Assembly (NCBI GenBank): GCA_900757255.1 | Contig: CAAENE010000096.1 | Span: 1-5,569, forward strand | Direction: 5' to 3' | DNA: 5,569 nucleotides | Source: Clostridia bacterium | Lineage (GTDB): Bacteria; Bacillota; Clostridia; HGM11514 | Shown: positions 4,996 to 5,569 of the stretch, piece after piece | How positions within the stretch are numbered: the stretch's first letter is position 1 | Layout: every line of letters starts with the position of its first letter | Notes under the pieces: generated by a model | Told to the model about the DNA's origin: nothing | The model's database searches: none | Seen by the model: only the letters and a program-made list of their open reading frames with translations | Translations under genes and position numbers: made by a program

Positions 4996-5569
4996 CCTTT
5001 ATCATCTCCGTCAATATTTTTTGGCTGGAAAAGAGTGCGGTATAATTAATTAATAAATATACGATTTCTGATTCAGACGCGAGTGCATGCTGTACCGCTT
5101 CCCGCAAAGTATTGAACATCAACACCTGCCGTTCATTGAACAGGGCGTGCTTGAGCCGAAGGGCCGTGTCATGCTTTCGGATACCGGCTGCCGTAAAAGA
5201 AAGAATATGCTCTACGTTAAATTTTTCAAAATCAACGTCCCAAATCCAGGAAATATCTCTCCCGTCCTGGTCATTGTCGTTAATGACGACAATCACGTCA
5301 GAGGTACGTTTATCGGAAGTTACCGTAGCGATTGCCTGATTGAAACCGGCTGGATTTTTCGCCAGATTCAAAATAACGTCTTTTTTCTTAAAATGATAGC
5401 TTTCCATTCTGCCAATCTGGGGTCGATAGGTCGATAAAATATCATTGAGTTCAGATAGCTGTACGCCCAAATCCGACGTTGCCGCAACCGCTGCCAAAAT
5501 ATTATAGATGTTGTATAATCCCCGGTAATCAAGGGATATCGGCTGTGTTTCGTTTATCGTAAAAGACAG
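4979..5569 (-). CDS. murT: Lipid II isoglutaminyl synthase, Mur ligase-like subunit MurT (3' part)
   Basis: The frame stays open to the right edge, so the start is outside; 196 C-terminal residues are visible of a protein usually about 440 long. MurT activates the D-Glu carboxyl of lipid II with ATP and joins ammonia from GatD. Seen in visible numbering: GLYNIYNILAAVAA (17-30), the junction of the Mur ligase middle and C-terminal domains; RMESY (54-58); LNLAKNPAGFNQ (68-79); and NDNDQDGRDISWIWDVDFE (97-115). This last Asp-rich block is the hallmark of the MurT C-terminal domain and should supply the Asp that completes the GatD catalytic triad. The N-terminal ATP site and zinc ribbon are not in the window. 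A shorter reading from a TTG at 5495-5497 is not a real start, because conserved MurT sequence continues upstream of it. It overlaps gatD by 17 bases. Confidence 0.95.
   Translation of the reverse strand: MSFTINETQPISLDYRGLYNIYNILAAVAATSDLGVQLSELNDILSTYRPQIGRMESYHFKKKDVILNLAKNPAGFNQAIATVTSDKRTSDVIVVINDNDQDGRDISWIWDVDFEKFNVEHILSFTAAGIRKHDTALRLKHALFNERQVLMFNTLREAVQHALASESEIVYLLINYTALFSSQKILTEMIKDESNA

Noticed and set aside
5087..5437. 116-codon plus-strand ORF opposite murT
   Set aside because: Shadow of conserved MurT C-terminal domain sequence; no independent support.
5495..5497. TTG as the murT start
   Set aside because: The frame remains open to the edge and encodes conserved MurT sequence (GLYNIYN) upstream, so the gene is cut by the window.

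Overview
The window reads as chromosomal DNA from a Gram-positive Bacillota, most likely an anaerobic gut-type Clostridia (perhaps Oscillospiraceae). The evidence is the MurT/GatD pair, which amidates lipid II in Gram-positive bacteria, the strong AGGAG/GGAGG ribosome binding sites, the clostridial look of the sugar genes, and a sporulation-type promoter near the left edge. The family-level placement is an inference. All convincing genes lie on the minus strand, so the window is described here from right to left.

At the right edge is the 3' part of murT (its start is outside the window), overlapping gatD by 17 bases. Together they encode the two-subunit enzyme that converts D-glutamate of lipid II to D-isoglutamine. 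A perfect 12-bp GC-rich hairpin with a T tract (4121-4150) ends this unit.

A 447-base gap (3820-4266) follows. It holds that terminator, a second hairpin, several small palindromes, a doubtful 40-codon plus-strand ORF and, at its left end, a convincing sigma-A-type promoter reading minus.

That promoter drives a three-gene L-rhamnose catabolic operon: a FucA-type class II aldolase, rhaB (rhamnulokinase) and rhaA (L-rhamnose isomerase). In pathway order RhaA makes L-rhamnulose, RhaB makes L-rhamnulose 1-phosphate, and the aldolase should split it into DHAP and L-lactaldehyde. No transporter, mutarotase, lactaldehyde reductase or rha regulator is in the window. The longest predicted starts of rhaA and rhaB are too early; ribosome binding sites place the true starts at 1602 and 3067.

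Downstream of rhaA is a 91-residue, tail-anchored membrane protein of unknown function. The 56-base gap before it is the most interesting spot. It contains a close match to a forespore sigma-G promoter, and a 10-bp hairpin whose 3' arm covers the gene's ribosome binding site. Read-through rha mRNA would carry both arms and mask the site. A transcript begun at the sigma-G-like promoter would start in the loop, lose the 5' arm, and be free for translation. This is the best candidate for undescribed biology here.
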